Positions 41,750-50,794 of a stretch of DNA of 64,000 bases are shown here, piece by piece. The position numbers and the translations under genes are program-made. Position 1 is the first letter of the stretch. Each line of letters begins with the position of its first letter. The stretch comes from Clostridiales bacterium CHKCI001 (GTDB lineage Bacteria; Bacillota; Clostridia; Lachnospirales; Lachnospiraceae). The DNA is taken from assembly GCA_900045905.1 (NCBI GenBank), contig FCNS01000046.1:62001-126000 (forward strand), written 5' to 3'. The notes under the pieces were generated by a model. That model worked only from the letters and a program-made list of their open reading frames with translations, had not been told where the DNA came from and searched no databases.

Positions 41750-41881
41750 GATGTCTTCGTGCTTTGCACTCTCGACATCCCCTCCTATATTCGCAATCCA
41801 GGCAAATGCCTTACTTGCTTATACAGGTCAGCCCGTCCAATATCCATGAGCCATCCCATGTAAACACGGTCTGGCTCATGG
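41750..41881 (-). ncRNA. Structured leader or small RNA upstream of murE
   Basis: Between the promoter (41907-41936) and the 44-bp element lie CCATGAGCCA/TGGCTCATGG (perfect 10-bp stem, 41844-41881) and GATGTC/GACATC enclosing GTGC/GCAC (41750-41779). The latter is followed on the minus strand by AACTTTTATATC. A separate ~150-nt RNA ending there, or a murE leader, would both fit. I could not match it to a known riboswitch class. Confidence 0.5.
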
Positions 41882-41906
41882 CTGCTGTCTGGGACTTTCG
41901 TAATAA

Positions 41907-41936
41907 ATTATAAATCGAAATAAATTCTCTTGTCAA
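41907..41936 (-). promoter_or_regulatory. Strong promoter upstream of murE
   Basis: Minus strand: consensus TTGACA at 41936-41931, an 18-bp spacer, and consensus TATAAT at 41912-41907. It directly follows the CLC gene stop. Confidence 0.75.
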
Positions 41937-41945
41937 ACATTATCG

Positions 41946-43235
41946 TTATTGAGATTTTCGATTAATATATTTTGCTTCTAATTTAGAATACATAATCTTT
42001 TGACTACTATACAACCCATAATAGCCAGAAAATACATAGCTAACCCCACATGCAATACAAAATAATAACACATCTGTGCCTCCAAATAACTCTAAACTCA
42101 GCATAATCGATGCAATCGGACAGTTTACAACTCCACAGAAAAATGCAATCATTCCAATTGCAGCTCCAAATGTTGGATCAATTCCAAGCAATGGTGCCAC
42201 TACGTTACCAAGTGTTGCTCCAATAAATAGAGATGGAACAATTTCACCACCTTTAAATCCAGCACCTAATGTTAAAGCTGTAAAAATAATTTTTAATAAA
42301 AAGGCAAACTTAGGTACATCGGATGTGAGTGCACGTTCTACCATTTCCATACCTGGTCCATTGTAATCCCAATTTCCTACCAACAATGTCATTAAAATTA
42401 CAAGACATCCACCTACAATAATTCTCTTATATTGATTTCGAATTAACTTTCTATATAGATGTGAAGCATGATGCATAGCAGAACAAAACAAAATACTAAC
42501 TATTGCAACCACAATCGAAAGCAAAATAATCTGAATACATACAATCGGAGATAATTCTGGAATATGGCTTAGTGTAAACTGCGTCGGCTGTATTTGAAAC
42601 ACGGATGTAATTCCCAGCGCAATGACAGACGATATAATACATGGAACAAATGCACTATAATAGATAATTCCAACTGAAATTACTTCCATACTAAATATCG
42701 TTGCAGTAATTGGAGTTCCAAACATTGCAGTAAATACAGCACTCATACCACACATAACGAGAACCTTTCTTTCCTTTTCGTCCAAAGAAAATGCACGTCC
42801 AATTGTCGATCCTAAACTCCCTCCAATTTGCAAAGCAGCCCCTTCCCTTCCAGATGATCCTCCACAGACATGGGTCAAAAGGGTACCAATAAAAATAAGT
42901 GGGGTCGTGCGAAAAAACATTGTTTCAGAAGAATGAATTGAATCCAATACCATATTCGTTCCTCGATCATATCCAACGCCACAAATGCGATAACAAAACA
43001 CAATCAATATACCAGACAATGGAAGCAAATATAAAAGCCATGCATGTTCCATTCGAAGCTCTGCTACATATTCTAAAGAACGATGAAATACCGCTCCTAC
43101 AAGTCCGCATACGACTCCTACTGTTACGGCTCGAATCATCCAGTTTAGGAAATGGATCACATAATCTTTCCCCTTTTCTAAACTCGTTTTTACTTCCTCT
43201 CTCATTTCCTGTGTCTTCTTTTTGTCCATCTTCAC
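41946..43235 (-). CDS. CLC-family chloride channel/transporter
   Basis: This 429-aa multi-pass protein has the CLC ion-pathway motifs. GSSGREGAALQIG (126-138) carries gating-type glutamate E131, and a later KGGEIVPSLFIGATLG holds the other half of the pore. The usual GREGP reads GREGA. The retained glutamate is compatible with H+/Cl- exchange, though ion choice (chloride or fluoride) is not certain. The start is a GTG at 43235, spaced 8 nt from AGGGAGG; the ATG two codons later is too far. It is monocistronic, preceded by the clpB terminator and followed at once by the murE promoter. Confidence 0.92.
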   Translation of the reverse strand: MKMDKKKTQEMREEVKTSLEKGKDYVIHFLNWMIRAVTVGVVCGLVGAVFHRSLEYVAELRMEHAWLLYLLPLSGILIVFCYRICGVGYDRGTNMVLDSIHSSETMFFRTTPLIFIGTLLTHVCGGSSGREGAALQIGGSLGSTIGRAFSLDEKERKVLVMCGMSAVFTAMFGTPITATIFSMEVISVGIIYYSAFVPCIISSVIALGITSVFQIQPTQFTLSHIPELSPIVCIQIILLSIVVAIVSILFCSAMHHASHLYRKLIRNQYKRIIVGGCLVILMTLLVGNWDYNGPGMEMVERALTSDVPKFAFLLKIIFTALTLGAGFKGGEIVPSLFIGATLGNVVAPLLGIDPTFGAAIGMIAFFCGVVNCPIASIMLSLELFGGTDVLLFCIACGVSYVFSGYYGLYSSQKIMYSKLEAKYINRKSQ

Positions 43236-43275
43236 TCTAATAACCTCCCTATAACACTAGTATATATAGGAATAA

Positions 43276-43318
43276 CAAAAAAGGCAATTGGAAAAACGTA
43301 AATACTTTCCCAATTGCC
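43276..43318 (-). terminator. clpB terminator
   Basis: Stem GGCAATTGG with CCAATTGCC (43283-43318) is followed on the minus strand by TTTTTTG. Confidence 0.85.
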
Positions 43319-43363
43319 CTTCTTCTATATTTTAAAATGGCAGTTTCTTATAAGCATGATTTT

Positions 43364-45943
43364 TTATACATATGCATCCAGAGAACCATCAATTACATCA
43401 ATTTTAATTATATCACCTGGATTAATATTTCCGTTTAAAATTAAACGTGCCGCTGCAGTCTCTACGTGTTTCTGTAAATAACGTTTTAACGGTCTTGCTC
43501 CATAAACTGGATCATATCCATGTTCAATAATATACTGCTCTGCCTGTGGTGTTAATGCAATACTTATTTCTCGATCTTCCAAACGCTTATTTACATCCGC
43601 AATCATCAGCTTAATAATTCCGCCAATATTCTGTTTTGTCAATGGCTTAAACAGAATTGTCTCGTCCAAACGGTTTAAAAACTCTGGACGGAAATGCGCA
43701 CGCAAATCGCTCATTACCATTTGCTCTGCTTCTGGTTTAATTTCACCATTTTCATCAATTCCATCTAACAGATAGGAAGAACCAATATTGGATGTCATAA
43801 TCAAAATGGTATTTTTAAAGTCTACCGTACGTCCCTGAGAATCGGTAATACGTCCATCATCCAATACCTGTAGTAATACATTAAACACGTCTGGATGTGC
43901 TTTCTCTACTTCATCAAATAGAACTACAGAGTATGGTTTTCTGCGAACCGCTTCTGTTAACTGACCTCCTTCATCATATCCAACATATCCTGGAGGTGCT
44001 CCGATAAGACGAGAAACCGAATATTTCTCCATATACTCACTCATATCAATACGCACCATATTCGACTCATCATCAAAAAGACATTCCGCCAATGCTTTTG
44101 CTAATTCGGTTTTACCAACGCCAGTTGGGCCTAAAAATAGGAAGGAACCGATTGGCTTCGTTGGATCTTTAATTCCTGCTTTGGAACGAATAATTGCTTC
44201 TGTTACTTTTGTGACCCCCTCATCCTGTCCAATGACTCTCTTATGCAGTTCTTGATCCAAATGCAATGTTTTATTTCGCTCTGATTCTGTTAACTTGGCT
44301 ACAGGAATTCCTGTCCATCTGGAAATAATACGGCAGATTTCTTCTTCCGTAACTGCTTCATGAACAAGAGAAAGATCTTGTTTTTTCACCTTCTCTTCTT
44401 CAATTGCCAGCTGTTTTTGAAGTTCTGGCAACTTACCATATTGCAGTTCTGCTGCTTTATTCAAATCATAATGTTGCTGTGCCTGTGCAATTTCCTTATT
44501 AATCGTCTCAATTTCTTCTCTCAGATGACTTAAATTCTCAACGGAATGTTTTTCATTATCCCATTGTGCCTTCTTATTTGCAAATTCTTCTCTCATCTCA
44601 GCTAGCTCCGTCTGCAATGCTTCCAGACGTTCTTGACTTAAATGATCGGTTTCTTTCTTTAATGCCGCCTCTTCAATTTCCAGCTGCATAACACGGCGAC
44701 GCAGCTCATCTAACTCTGTTGGCATAGAATCCATCTCTGTTTTAATCAATGCACATGCTTCATCTACCAAGTCAATCGCTTTATCTGGAAGAAAACGATC
44801 GGAAATATAACGGTTCGAAAGCGTTGCTGCTGATACTAATGCAGAATCAGTGATCTTGACTCCATGGAATACTTCATAACGTTCTTTTAATCCTCTTAAA
44901 ATTGAAATCGTATCTTCCACGGTTGGCTCATTTACCATAACAGGCTGGAAACGACGCTCCAATGCTGCATCTTTTTCAATATATTTACGATATTCATCCA
45001 ATGTCGTAGCTCCAATACAGTGTAATTCACCTCTTGCCAGCATTGGTTTTAACATATTACCAGCATCCATTGCACCATCTGTCTTACCTGCACCTACAAT
45101 CAAATGCAATTCATCAATAAACAGAATAATCTGTCCTTCACTTTTTCGAACTTCTTCCAGAACAGCTTTCAAACGCTCTTCAAATTCACCACGATATTTC
45201 GCTCCTGCTACTAAAGCTCCCATATCCAGTGCAAAGATTTTCTTATCCTTTAATCCTTCTGGTACATCACCCCTTACAATACGCTGTGCTAATCCTTCAA
45301 TCGCTGCTGTCTTACCAACACCAGGTTCACCAATTAATACTGGATTATTTTTTGTCTTTCTGGAAAGAATACGAATAATATTCCGAATTTCTGCATCACG
45401 ACCAATAACTGGATCTAGTTTCTGCTCGCGTGCCTTTTCCACCAAATCCTGACCATACTTATTTAATGTATCATAAGTTGCCTCTGGATTATCGGTTACG
45501 ACCTGTTGATTTCCACGAACCGTAGAAAGCACTTTTAAAAATCGCTCTCTTGTGATGCCAAATTCTTTCCATATTGCTTTTATTGCCTGATTTGGTTCCC
45601 GAATCATGGATAAAAACAGATGCTCTACCGAAACATACTGATCTCCCATCGCCTTTGCTTCGTCTTCTGCGCTAATTAATACTTTATTCAATGCATTACT
45701 AATATATAAATTACCACCAGACACCTTCGTCTTTTTCTCAAGTGCCTGCTGTGCTCTTTCGGTAAAGTATTCTAGCTGAATTTCCATCTTAGTAATTAAT
45801 TTGGCAATCAAACTATCTTCCTGAGTTAATAATGCATAGAGTAAATGCTCTTGATCAATTTCTTGGTTTCCATATTCATAGGCAAGCTTTTCACAATCTT
45901 GAACTGCCTGCATTGATTTCTGTGTAAATTTATTAATATTCAT
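43364..45943 (-). CDS. clpB: ATP-dependent disaggregase ClpB
   Basis: From the ATG at 45943 the protein is 859 aa, normal for ClpB, which rescues aggregated proteins with DnaK. The Clp N-domain (about 1-145) is followed by AAA1 with Walker [14 protein letters not shown]. The coiled-coil middle domain (about 400-520) that separates ClpB from ClpC is present. AAA2 has Walker [15 protein letters not shown]. The Walker B region is [20 protein letters not shown]. No ClpP-binding loop of the IGF type was noticed. AGGGGAGG lies 9 nt before the ATG; an in-frame TTG at 45952 is within the ribosome-site spacer. It is monocistronic. A promoter is at 46029-46056; I saw no clear CIRCE or CtsR site. Confidence 0.96.
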   Translation of the reverse strand: MNINKFTQKSMQAVQDCEKLAYEYGNQEIDQEHLLYALLTQEDSLIAKLITKMEIQLEYFTERAQQALEKKTKVSGGNLYISNALNKVLISAEDEAKAMGDQYVSVEHLFLSMIREPNQAIKAIWKEFGITRERFLKVLSTVRGNQQVVTDNPEATYDTLNKYGQDLVEKAREQKLDPVIGRDAEIRNIIRILSRKTKNNPVLIGEPGVGKTAAIEGLAQRIVRGDVPEGLKDKKIFALDMGALVAGAKYRGEFEERLKAVLEEVRKSEGQIILFIDELHLIVGAGKTDGAMDAGNMLKPMLARGELHCIGATTLDEYRKYIEKDAALERRFQPVMVNEPTVEDTISILRGLKERYEVFHGVKITDSALVSAATLSNRYISDRFLPDKAIDLVDEACALIKTEMDSMPTELDELRRRVMQLEIEEAALKKETDHLSQERLEALQTELAEMREEFANKKAQWDNEKHSVENLSHLREEIETINKEIAQAQQHYDLNKAAELQYGKLPELQKQLAIEEEKVKKQDLSLVHEAVTEEEICRIISRWTGIPVAKLTESERNKTLHLDQELHKRVIGQDEGVTKVTEAIIRSKAGIKDPTKPIGSFLFLGPTGVGKTELAKALAECLFDDESNMVRIDMSEYMEKYSVSRLIGAPPGYVGYDEGGQLTEAVRRKPYSVVLFDEVEKAHPDVFNVLLQVLDDGRITDSQGRTVDFKNTILIMTSNIGSSYLLDGIDENGEIKPEAEQMVMSDLRAHFRPEFLNRLDETILFKPLTKQNIGGIIKLMIADVNKRLEDREISIALTPQAEQYIIEHGYDPVYGARPLKRYLQKHVETAAARLILNGNINPGDIIKIDVIDGSLDAYV

Positions 45944-46028
45944 ATAGTACAACCTCCCCTAATTTCCATATAAGGATATGAGTCAAACATAACATTCATG
46001 CTATTTGTTCTATAAGTTCTATAACAGT

Positions 46029-46056
46029 ATGATAACACATTTTTCTAATTTGTAAA
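46029..46056 (-). promoter_or_regulatory. Likely clpB promoter
   Basis: Minus strand: TTTACA at 46056-46051, a 16-bp spacer, and TATCAT at 46034-46029. Confidence 0.45.
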
Positions 46057-46112
46057 GGGGAAAATTATTAAAATTTTATAAATTTTTAAAACAAAACACT
46101 CTTATGATAGTG

Positions 46113-46183
46113 AGCCGTTCTCTTTGTTTTTCCTATCACGATAATAAAAAAGATAGACTGTACCTATGTTCCTACAGCCTATC
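46113..46183 (-). terminator. Terminator plus post-terminator motif after the GH36 pseudogene
   Basis: Stem GATAG-CTGT with ACAG-CTATC (46152-46183) is followed on the minus strand by TTTTTTATTATCGTGATAGG, then AAAGAGAACGGCTCACT. The motif matches the family after other terminators. Confidence 0.7.
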
Positions 46184-46198
46184 CTTTCGTTTATTTCT

Positions 46199-46790
46199 TA
46201 TTCAAAAGTGGTTCCGTAATATGTATTTTGAAAATAAGCAGCTTCTTTATGCAAACCAAGCATCATTCGAACGGTATCATATGTATCTACTTCTGCTTGA
46301 ATTAAATAGTTTCCGCTATAAATCAGGCTAAATTCAATGCCTTCTCCCTAACGCTCATCTGCTGTTGGACATTTCAAGATTACAAATGGATTATGATGAT
46401 GCGAAGACTGCCCTCTCAAACTTTCTACTGATTGAATACCCTGACACAATCTTCGCAAAAGATTGTGTAGAATAGTTCTAACTTTAACTTTGTCAAATCA
46501 TCCTTTCAGATAATTTTTATCGTCTTTGCTTCTTCCTTCTCTTGCGTATAAGTTGCTGGCAAACCTTCCAATACTGGTTTGCCATCTATAATCTCATATC
46601 CCTGATATTGAAAATCACTAATGTGGCTTCCGTTTTGCTGCAATACCTCAACTGCTAGCTGACGATAATCAGTCATGCCATAACAAGGATACTCCTGTCG
46701 ATGTGTTCCAGATTGACCACTCGGCAATACGAACATAATATAGCTTATTTTTTCATTATAGAGGTGAAATATCTTTTTCTCTTCGTGAAC
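46199..46790 (-). pseudogene. Decayed GH36 alpha-galactosidase fragment
   Basis: The minus strand encodes ITVHEEKKIFHLYNEKISYI and then MFVLPSGQSGTH...YQGYEIIDGKPVLEGLPATY, typical of the N-terminal domain of GH36 alpha-galactosidases. The frame then meets a TGA (46506) in KII*KDD. It continues as LKLELFYTIFCED and shifts frame near 46440 into IQSVESLRGQSSHHHNPF. That stretch matches IQSIGSTRGYSSHQHNP of the intact neighbour. A TAG follows (near 46345) and then EFSLIYSGNYLIQAEVD, ending at TAA 46199. The catalytic barrel is missing and about 65 residues are lost at the frameshift. A 76-codon open piece (46506-46736) is not a real gene. It lies directly downstream of the intact GH36 gene, suggesting a duplicated or replaced copy. 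Confidence 0.85.
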
Positions 46791-46824
46791 GGTAATATTC
46801 CTTAAGAAGAATCCCTTCTTTCCA

Positions 46825-49020
46825 TTATTTTACCTGATGCAGATAGTATTGCATTGCTTCATATTCTTTTATATCCCATGTAATTGGTAATCCATACTTT
46901 CTCAAAGCAGCCCCAGAAAATCTTCTGCCATCTTGCAGCTCATACATTGCATCATTTTTTAATCCTTTTAATTTTACATAATAGATTAACGCATTTCCTT
47001 GACTTTCTGTTCGAACCATACTCACAACCGCTTTTGTTTTGTCTTTGCTTACATGCATCCATGCAGTATAGGCATTCTGCTCATACGGATTGGAAAGACG
47101 ATAATAATCTCCCTCCAACATAATTGCCGCATTTGCTTTATAAATTTTTGCGTATTCCTGGCACATTGTTTTCTCTTCTTCGGATAAAAGAGCTGGGTCT
47201 AATTCAAATCCAAACGTTCCATGCATTGCAGTAATTGCTCTCGTTCTTAACGGTACCGTCCGTCCCGTCTGATGATTTGGGCATACAGACACATGGGAAC
47301 CAATACATTGAGAAGGGTATACAAATGATAATCCATATTGTATTTTTAATCTTGCAATTGCATCAGTATCATCACTTCCCCAAATCTGAGGCTGATAATA
47401 TAACATTCCTGCATCAAAACGTCCGCCTCCTCCACTGCATCCTTCAAACAGTACGTTTGGATGTGTAAGGATAATTCGATCCATAATATCATACAATCCT
47501 AATATATATCGATGTAATATTTCCCCTTGTCTGTTTTCATAAATACGATCTGAAAATACATCACATAAATGACGATTCGCATCCCATTTTACATAGTCAG
47601 CTTTGCTGGTCTCAATAATATGGTTCATTTTTTCGACAAGGTAATCTCGAACATCTTCTCTTGAAAGATCTAATACAAGCTGTTCTCTTCCTTGTACAGG
47701 ACTTCTTCCAGGAATCATATAAGCCCAATTTGGATGATCTTTATATAACTGACTCTTTTGAGAAACCATCTCTGGTTCAATCCAAATTCCAAATTTTAAT
47801 CCCATTTGATGAACTTGTTCCGACAACCATCCAAGACCATGCGGAAGTTTCTCTAAATCAACCTCCCAATCTCCTAATCCACTTCGATCGCTGTTTCGAT
47901 TGGTAAACCATCCATCATCTACAACAAACAATTCTGTTCCCATATTCAACGAAGCCTTTGCAATCTCCAAAAGCTTTTCCTCATTAAAATCAAAATAAAC
48001 GGCTTCCCAGCTATTCAGTAAAACTGGGCGAAGCTGATTCATAAATTTGCCACGATACAAATTACTCCGCAATACATCATGGAATTTATGTGTTAAAGAA
48101 GTCAAACCTTTATCGGTATAGGTCATAATTACTTCTGGAGTATGGAATACATCGCCTACCTCTAAATTCCATCTAAACTGTTGGCTATGAATTCCCATAT
48201 TCAGACGCATTTGTCTAAATTGTGTCTTTTCTACTTCACAAAGAAAGTTTCCGCTATATTCTAATATAAATCCATAGCAGTCTCCACTCTCTTCTGTTGC
48301 ACCTCTTTCACAAAGAATTGCACATGGGTTATGCTGATGACTACTATAACCTCTTGTACTTCCAATTGACTGAATTCCATAGGAAACTGGCTGACGATGA
48401 TATTCATGCTCCATTGCATGGCGACCACCAAAGTGAATAAAATCATAATCGCTATCGATAAAATCTAGCATTACCGACATAGCTTTTTCCAATACAATCT
48501 TCTTTGTTCCATGATTAGTAATTCTCACGGCTCTTGTAATCACATCTTTTTCTTCGAAAACGCCATACAAAAGCGTTACATCTACACCTGTAACCTTATC
48601 CGTCAAATAAATTTCTACTGTATCCACAGTATCTCCATCTTGTTCCTGTAAGTATGGCATCTTCTCTACCGTATACTTTCCATGATAAATTCGATGTCCA
48701 GATACTCGTCCACAAAAGGCATAACTTCCGTCTCCATTCACCAGGCAAATTGATGGCAATCGATAATCTCCATCTCCATATCCAGAAAATTCCTGGAGAA
48801 GTGTGTCTAGGGAATATGTTCTATCTATGCCTGCTTCATGGGGATTTGGAGAAAATCCTCTATCATTTTTTACAAATAATGAATTTAAATCTTCTCCCAA
48901 AATTCGTATTCCATAATATTGGTGCAGTAACGTTCCATATTTGTCTACAGCCATTTGATAAGTTGTATTCTTTGTGTTTAATGTAAATATTCCTGTCTTT
49001 TCATTATATACAATCGCCAT
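46825..49020 (-). CDS. Alpha-galactosidase, GH36
   Basis: This 731-aa enzyme removes terminal alpha-galactose from raffinose-type sugars or galactomannan. An N-terminal beta-supersandwich (about 1-320) is followed by the barrel. The nucleophile region YVKWDANRHLCDV lies near residue 477-489. The acid/base aspartate is in WGSDDTDAIARL near 548. A C-terminal beta domain ends in MQYYLHQVK. Length fits the ~730-aa bacterial group. No signal peptide, so cytoplasmic. The start at 49020 has GGAGGTAGCAAAG upstream; an in-frame ATG at 49035 lies before that site. It is divergent from an AraC regulator with paired operator-like repeats between. The galactose released can feed galK/galT at 8.5-11.4 kb. 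Confidence 0.95.
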   Translation of the reverse strand: MAIVYNEKTGIFTLNTKNTTYQMAVDKYGTLLHQYYGIRILGEDLNSLFVKNDRGFSPNPHEAGIDRTYSLDTLLQEFSGYGDGDYRLPSICLVNGDGSYAFCGRVSGHRIYHGKYTVEKMPYLQEQDGDTVDTVEIYLTDKVTGVDVTLLYGVFEEKDVITRAVRITNHGTKKIVLEKAMSVMLDFIDSDYDFIHFGGRHAMEHEYHRQPVSYGIQSIGSTRGYSSHQHNPCAILCERGATEESGDCYGFILEYSGNFLCEVEKTQFRQMRLNMGIHSQQFRWNLEVGDVFHTPEVIMTYTDKGLTSLTHKFHDVLRSNLYRGKFMNQLRPVLLNSWEAVYFDFNEEKLLEIAKASLNMGTELFVVDDGWFTNRNSDRSGLGDWEVDLEKLPHGLGWLSEQVHQMGLKFGIWIEPEMVSQKSQLYKDHPNWAYMIPGRSPVQGREQLVLDLSREDVRDYLVEKMNHIIETSKADYVKWDANRHLCDVFSDRIYENRQGEILHRYILGLYDIMDRIILTHPNVLFEGCSGGGGRFDAGMLYYQPQIWGSDDTDAIARLKIQYGLSFVYPSQCIGSHVSVCPNHQTGRTVPLRTRAITAMHGTFGFELDPALLSEEEKTMCQEYAKIYKANAAIMLEGDYYRLSNPYEQNAYTAWMHVSKDKTKAVVSMVRTESQGNALIYYVKLKGLKNDAMYELQDGRRFSGAALRKYGLPITWDIKEYEAMQYYLHQVK

Positions 49021-49423
49021 CTTTGCTACCTCCATGTTACTTCAGTCCAAATTTTTCTAATGACACCTGAAACATTTAATGCTACAATTATACTATTTTT
49101 ATCTTTGTCTATGGGATAATTATATTATTTTTTGTATATTTTGTACATATACTAATAAATTTCATTTATGGAAATATTGACTTAGAAAAATATAATATAT
49201 TTATGGAAATATCAATATGGAAAAATGGCACCATTTTATGTAAAATCAAAACCAAAATACAAAGAATCTATGAAAACATAAGAATAAAACAGTTTATAGC
49301 AATATTAATGTAGATTTTTTTAAAGCATATATAGAAAAATCACATCGAGTATAGTATAATTATCATAATCTTAAAAAATCATTTGTTATAATTAACTAAT
49401 TTATTGATAATGGAGATGATAAA
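49021..49423. other. Divergent control region of alpha-galactosidase and AraC genes
   Basis: The 403-bp AT-rich gap holds the promoter and operator-like repeats listed separately, plus a TATAAT at 49387-49392 that may serve the AraC gene. No coding frame was seen. Confidence 0.6.
49119..49212 (-). promoter_or_regulatory. Alpha-galactosidase promoter with AraC-type direct repeats
   Basis: Minus strand: TGTACA (49147-49142), a 17-bp spacer, TATAAT (49124-49119). Upstream, identical ATTATGG-type 14-mers (ATTTATGGAAATAT on the plus strand) start at 49164 and 49199, 35 bp apart. This suits an AraC activator bound next to the -35 box. Confidence 0.55.
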
Positions 49424-50338
49424 ATGAGACATGTTAAATATACAAGTTCAGCTAGTTTTCACTGTTTAGAACATCTTAGCGAAACTTCTATGGATCTTTA
49501 CTTAATTCATGTTGGAAAAGAAGTCTGTATTTCCAGTCAGCCTTTTGGTCCTTCCTGTCGTGAGGAATATATTATTCACTTTGTTATATCTGGTAAAGGA
49601 ATTTTTTCGACACACGGAGTCACTTACCATCTAAAAGCAAATCAAATGTTCTTAATTCGTCCTGACGAAGAAGTTTTTTATCAAGCAGACAAAGAGGAGC
49701 CTTGGTCTTATCTCTGGATAGGTTTTAACGGGATTATGTCAAAAAAGATTTTAAATAGCTGTGGCTTTTCCAAAAAAAGTCCAGTATTACCCATAACTAA
49801 TATAGAAACTGTTCAGTCACTGGTTTCTCGAATTTTAGATGCTTCTCACTTAACATTCAGTCATGAGTTGAAAAGAAAAGCTTTTTTATTAGCACTATTT
49901 TCTGATCTGATCGAATCTTACCAAGACTTAAATAACTCAGCAAAAAATAAATATGAACATAACAGCAACACTTATGTAACTCAGGCAATTGATTATATTA
50001 ACTTGCACCACTCACTTGGAATCAACGTTTCTGACATTGCAGATTATATTGGAATTAGCCGTGCATATTTAAATCGTACCTTTCAAAAAGAATTAGGAAT
50101 TTCTGTACAACGTTTTCTAGTTGATTTTCGTATGCATAAAGCAGCCAACTTATTAGTTTCTACCAATTCTTCCGTAAATGAAATCGCTGACGCAGTGGGA
50201 TATAATGATGCACTCGCCTTTTCTAAAGCCTTTAAAAAGAAATTCAATTTTAGTCCTAAAAACTTTCGAGAACATAAAGATATTGCACGTCATTATAAGG
50301 AGAAACAACTCGTCGATCACCAACAAGATTTTTACTAA
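49424..50338 (+). CDS. AraC-family regulator with cupin sensor domain
   Basis: This 304-aa protein has an N-terminal sugar-binding cupin (about 15-165, with GKGIFSTHGVTYHLKANQMF and DEEVFYQADKEEPWSYLWIG) and a C-terminal AraC DNA-binding domain (about 190-285). The two helix-turn-helix units read NVSDIADYIGISRAYLNRTF and VNEIADAVGYNDALAFSKAF. This is the MsmR/RafR-like layout that activates alpha-galactoside genes. GGAG lies 9-10 nt before the ATG. It is divergent from the GH36 gene and is its probable activator. A terminator follows at 50362. Confidence 0.93.
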   Translation: MRHVKYTSSASFHCLEHLSETSMDLYLIHVGKEVCISSQPFGPSCREEYIIHFVISGKGIFSTHGVTYHLKANQMFLIRPDEEVFYQADKEEPWSYLWIGFNGIMSKKILNSCGFSKKSPVLPITNIETVQSLVSRILDASHLTFSHELKRKAFLLALFSDLIESYQDLNNSAKNKYEHNSNTYVTQAIDYINLHHSLGINVSDIADYIGISRAYLNRTFQKELGISVQRFLVDFRMHKAANLLVSTNSSVNEIADAVGYNDALAFSKAFKKKFNFSPKNFREHKDIARHYKEKQLVDHQQDFY

Positions 50339-50794
50339 AATAAACTATATAAAAGTGAAACAAAGCGCGTAAGGTTTAAATATTTTTTTTACTTGCACGC
50401 TTTATTTATCTTAAAAACAAAAGAATCCCATTTAACATTTTGTTAGTCAATCACGTTATCAGCCATTTGTTCAATTGTAGTGATTAATGCACTATCTACT
50501 AACTTTTAATAATATTTTTATTATGTCCTATTTTCCCATTATAAAAGAACAAAATTTTATATAATTTTTAGTTTTATAGTATAAAAAAATGCCACTCCAC
50601 GAAATATTTCGTTTTGTGACAGAACTCTTAATATTGTATATACTTTTTAATTTATTGTCTGATTTTATTTTTCCCTAAACTTTATTTTACATCATATCAT
50701 AATTTAAAATATAAGTCTATACTTTTTTCTATTTTTTTGTTATAACCATGTATACTAAATCAAAAAACTTATTTTATGAGGGAGAAGTATAATT
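50339..50794. other. Intergenic region between AraC and helD-like genes
   Basis: The 456-bp AT-rich gap holds the AraC terminator (50362-50403) and a perfect 14-bp palindrome, ACGAAATATTTCGT, at 50599-50612. The helD promoter must lie near the right end (TATACT near 50752) without a clear -35 box. No gene was seen. Confidence 0.55.
50362..50403 (+). terminator. Terminator of the AraC gene
   Basis: AAAGCGCGTAAG pairs with CTTGCACGCTTT over 12 positions with one mismatch, followed by TTTATTTATC. Confidence 0.6.

Noticed and set aside
41700-41910. 6S RNA, SRP RNA or a known riboswitch upstream of murE
   Set aside because: The SRP GGAAG-type loop is missing, the ends do not pair as in 6S RNA, and I could not match the conserved cores of TPP, SAM, FMN, cobalamin or c-di-GMP riboswitches.
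45944-46060. CIRCE or CtsR operator at clpB
   Set aside because: Neither the CIRCE inverted repeat nor tandem GGTCAAA heptamers are visible; TTTGAC near 45982 occurs once only.
46506-46736. Small 76-aa gene
   Set aside because: The translation is a middle slice of a GH36 N-terminal domain, with homologous sequence continuing past its stop and before its start. It belongs to the pseudogene.
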